DNA from: Candidatus Arsenophonus triatominarum
Lineage (GTDB): Bacteria; Pseudomonadota; Gammaproteobacteria; Enterobacterales; Enterobacteriaceae
Reading direction: 5' to 3'
Length of the DNA stretch: 64,000 nt
Assembly (NCBI RefSeq): GCF_001640365.1
Contig: NZ_LWMI01000016.1
Span: 248,001 to 312,000, forward strand
Shown here: positions 63,811 through 64,000 of the stretch, piece after piece
Position numbering within the stretch: the first letter of the stretch is position 1
How the letters are laid out: each line of letters begins with the position of its first letter
Position numbers and translations under genes: made by a program
Notes under the pieces: model-generated
The model's input: the letters and a program-made list of their open reading frames with translations, nothing else
The model's database searches: none
Told to the model about the DNA's origin: nothing

Positions 63811-64000
63811 ATGACTGCAACCACATTTTCTGAACTTGAGTTAGACCAAAGTCTTCTCAATGCACTGGATGATAAAGGCTATGACCGCCCGACAGTCATT
63901 CAGCTTGCAACTATCCCTGCCGCTATGGAAGGACGCGATATTTTAGGTTCATCGCCCACAGGAACAGGAAAAACTGCCGCTTACTTACTGCCAGTGATCC
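63811..64000 (+). CDS. srmB: ATP-dependent RNA helicase SrmB, 5' part
   Basis: Runs off the right edge. The visible 63 residues match SrmB: T-T-F-S-E-L-E-L-D-x-S-L-L, the Q motif (R-P-T-V-I-Q), and Walker A S-P-T-G-T-G-K-T-A-A. DEAD-box helicase in 50S assembly. AGAGGT ribosome site 8 bases before the ATG. In E. coli it lies near nadB, as here after removing the mobile DNA. Confidence 0.93.
   Translation, partial: MTATTFSELELDQSLLNALDDKGYDRPTVIQLATIPAAMEGRDILGSSPTGTGKTAAYLLPVI

Overview
The window is chromosomal DNA of an Enterobacterales gammaproteobacterium. The housekeeping genes are close homologues of E. coli genes in E. coli-like local order: bamC-dapA-gcvR-bcp-perM-bepA-yfgD-hda, apt-dnaX-ybaB-recR-htpG-adk with priC-ybaM, and yfhL-acpS-pdxJ-recO-era-rnc-lepB-lepA-rseCBA-rpoE-nadB-srmB. 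Low GC, many pseudogenes (perM, yfgD, uraA, baeR, apt, nadB, a nonsense codon in gcvR) and very dense insertion sequences suggest a fairly recent insect symbiont of the Arsenophonus/Sodalis type. That assignment is inference from style, not proof.

Layout. 1-6.6 kb: cell envelope, lysine and replication-control genes ending in a uraA stub cut by an IS481-type element. 7.7-28.4 kb: remnant of a P22-like prophage, almost all on the minus strand. Reading right to left it holds an O-like replication gene, a DnaC-like loader, two unknown genes, rusA, antiterminator Q, a ParD-like/RelE-like toxin-antitoxin pair, holin, lysozyme, Rz with nested Rz1, rha, small genes, terS, terL and portal. The portal is cut off by an IS481 copy and all genes for capsid, scaffold and tail are missing. 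A KilA-N antirepressor, a coiled-coil membrane protein and a tRNA 3'-end fragment lie on the far side. 29.2-33.2 kb: baeR stub, trhP, fbaB and an unknown small gene. 33.5-37.4 kb: IS graveyard (MITEs, IS91, IS982 end, IS4/IS701-like, IS630). 37.5-46.1 kb: adk, htpG, recR, ybaB, dnaX, apt pseudogene, priC, truncated ybaM. 46.1-48.1 kb: IS481, IS630, IS982, MITE and IS21 pieces. 48.4-59.7 kb: yfhL through the rpoE-rseABC envelope-stress operon and a ruined nadB. 59.9-63.8 kb: IS982 split by IS256, an IS4/IS701-like piece and an intact IS5-like element, then the start of srmB.

Mobile DNA dominates the structure. There are eight near-identical IS630-type copies (881-882 bp, TA duplications), three large IS481-type copies plus fragments, two IS5-like copies with ATT duplications, one IS3-type, one IS256-type, IS982, IS91, IS21 and IS4/IS701-like remnants, and a family of eight ~190-bp MITE-like repeats with 14-bp inverted ends and 5-bp target duplications. 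Removing the insertions on paper restores open frames for the antirepressor (267 codons), rusA (118 codons) and an IS481 transposase (346 codons), so these insertions are recent. Several IS copies have unmatched flanks and sit where E. coli synteny jumps, so they probably mediated rearrangements.

Working logic: the core blocks look functional (DNA repair recR/recO, pol III dnaX, ribosome-linked era/rnc/lepA, sigma-E circuit, chaperone htpG with a textbook sigma-32 promoter). The prophage cannot make particles but keeps an intact lysis cassette and a toxin-antitoxin pair. Loss of nadB and apt points to reliance on outside NAD precursors and reduced purine salvage. I found no CRISPR array, rRNA operon or complete tRNA, and no clear novel multi-gene system; the most novel item is the MITE family with its probable parent element.
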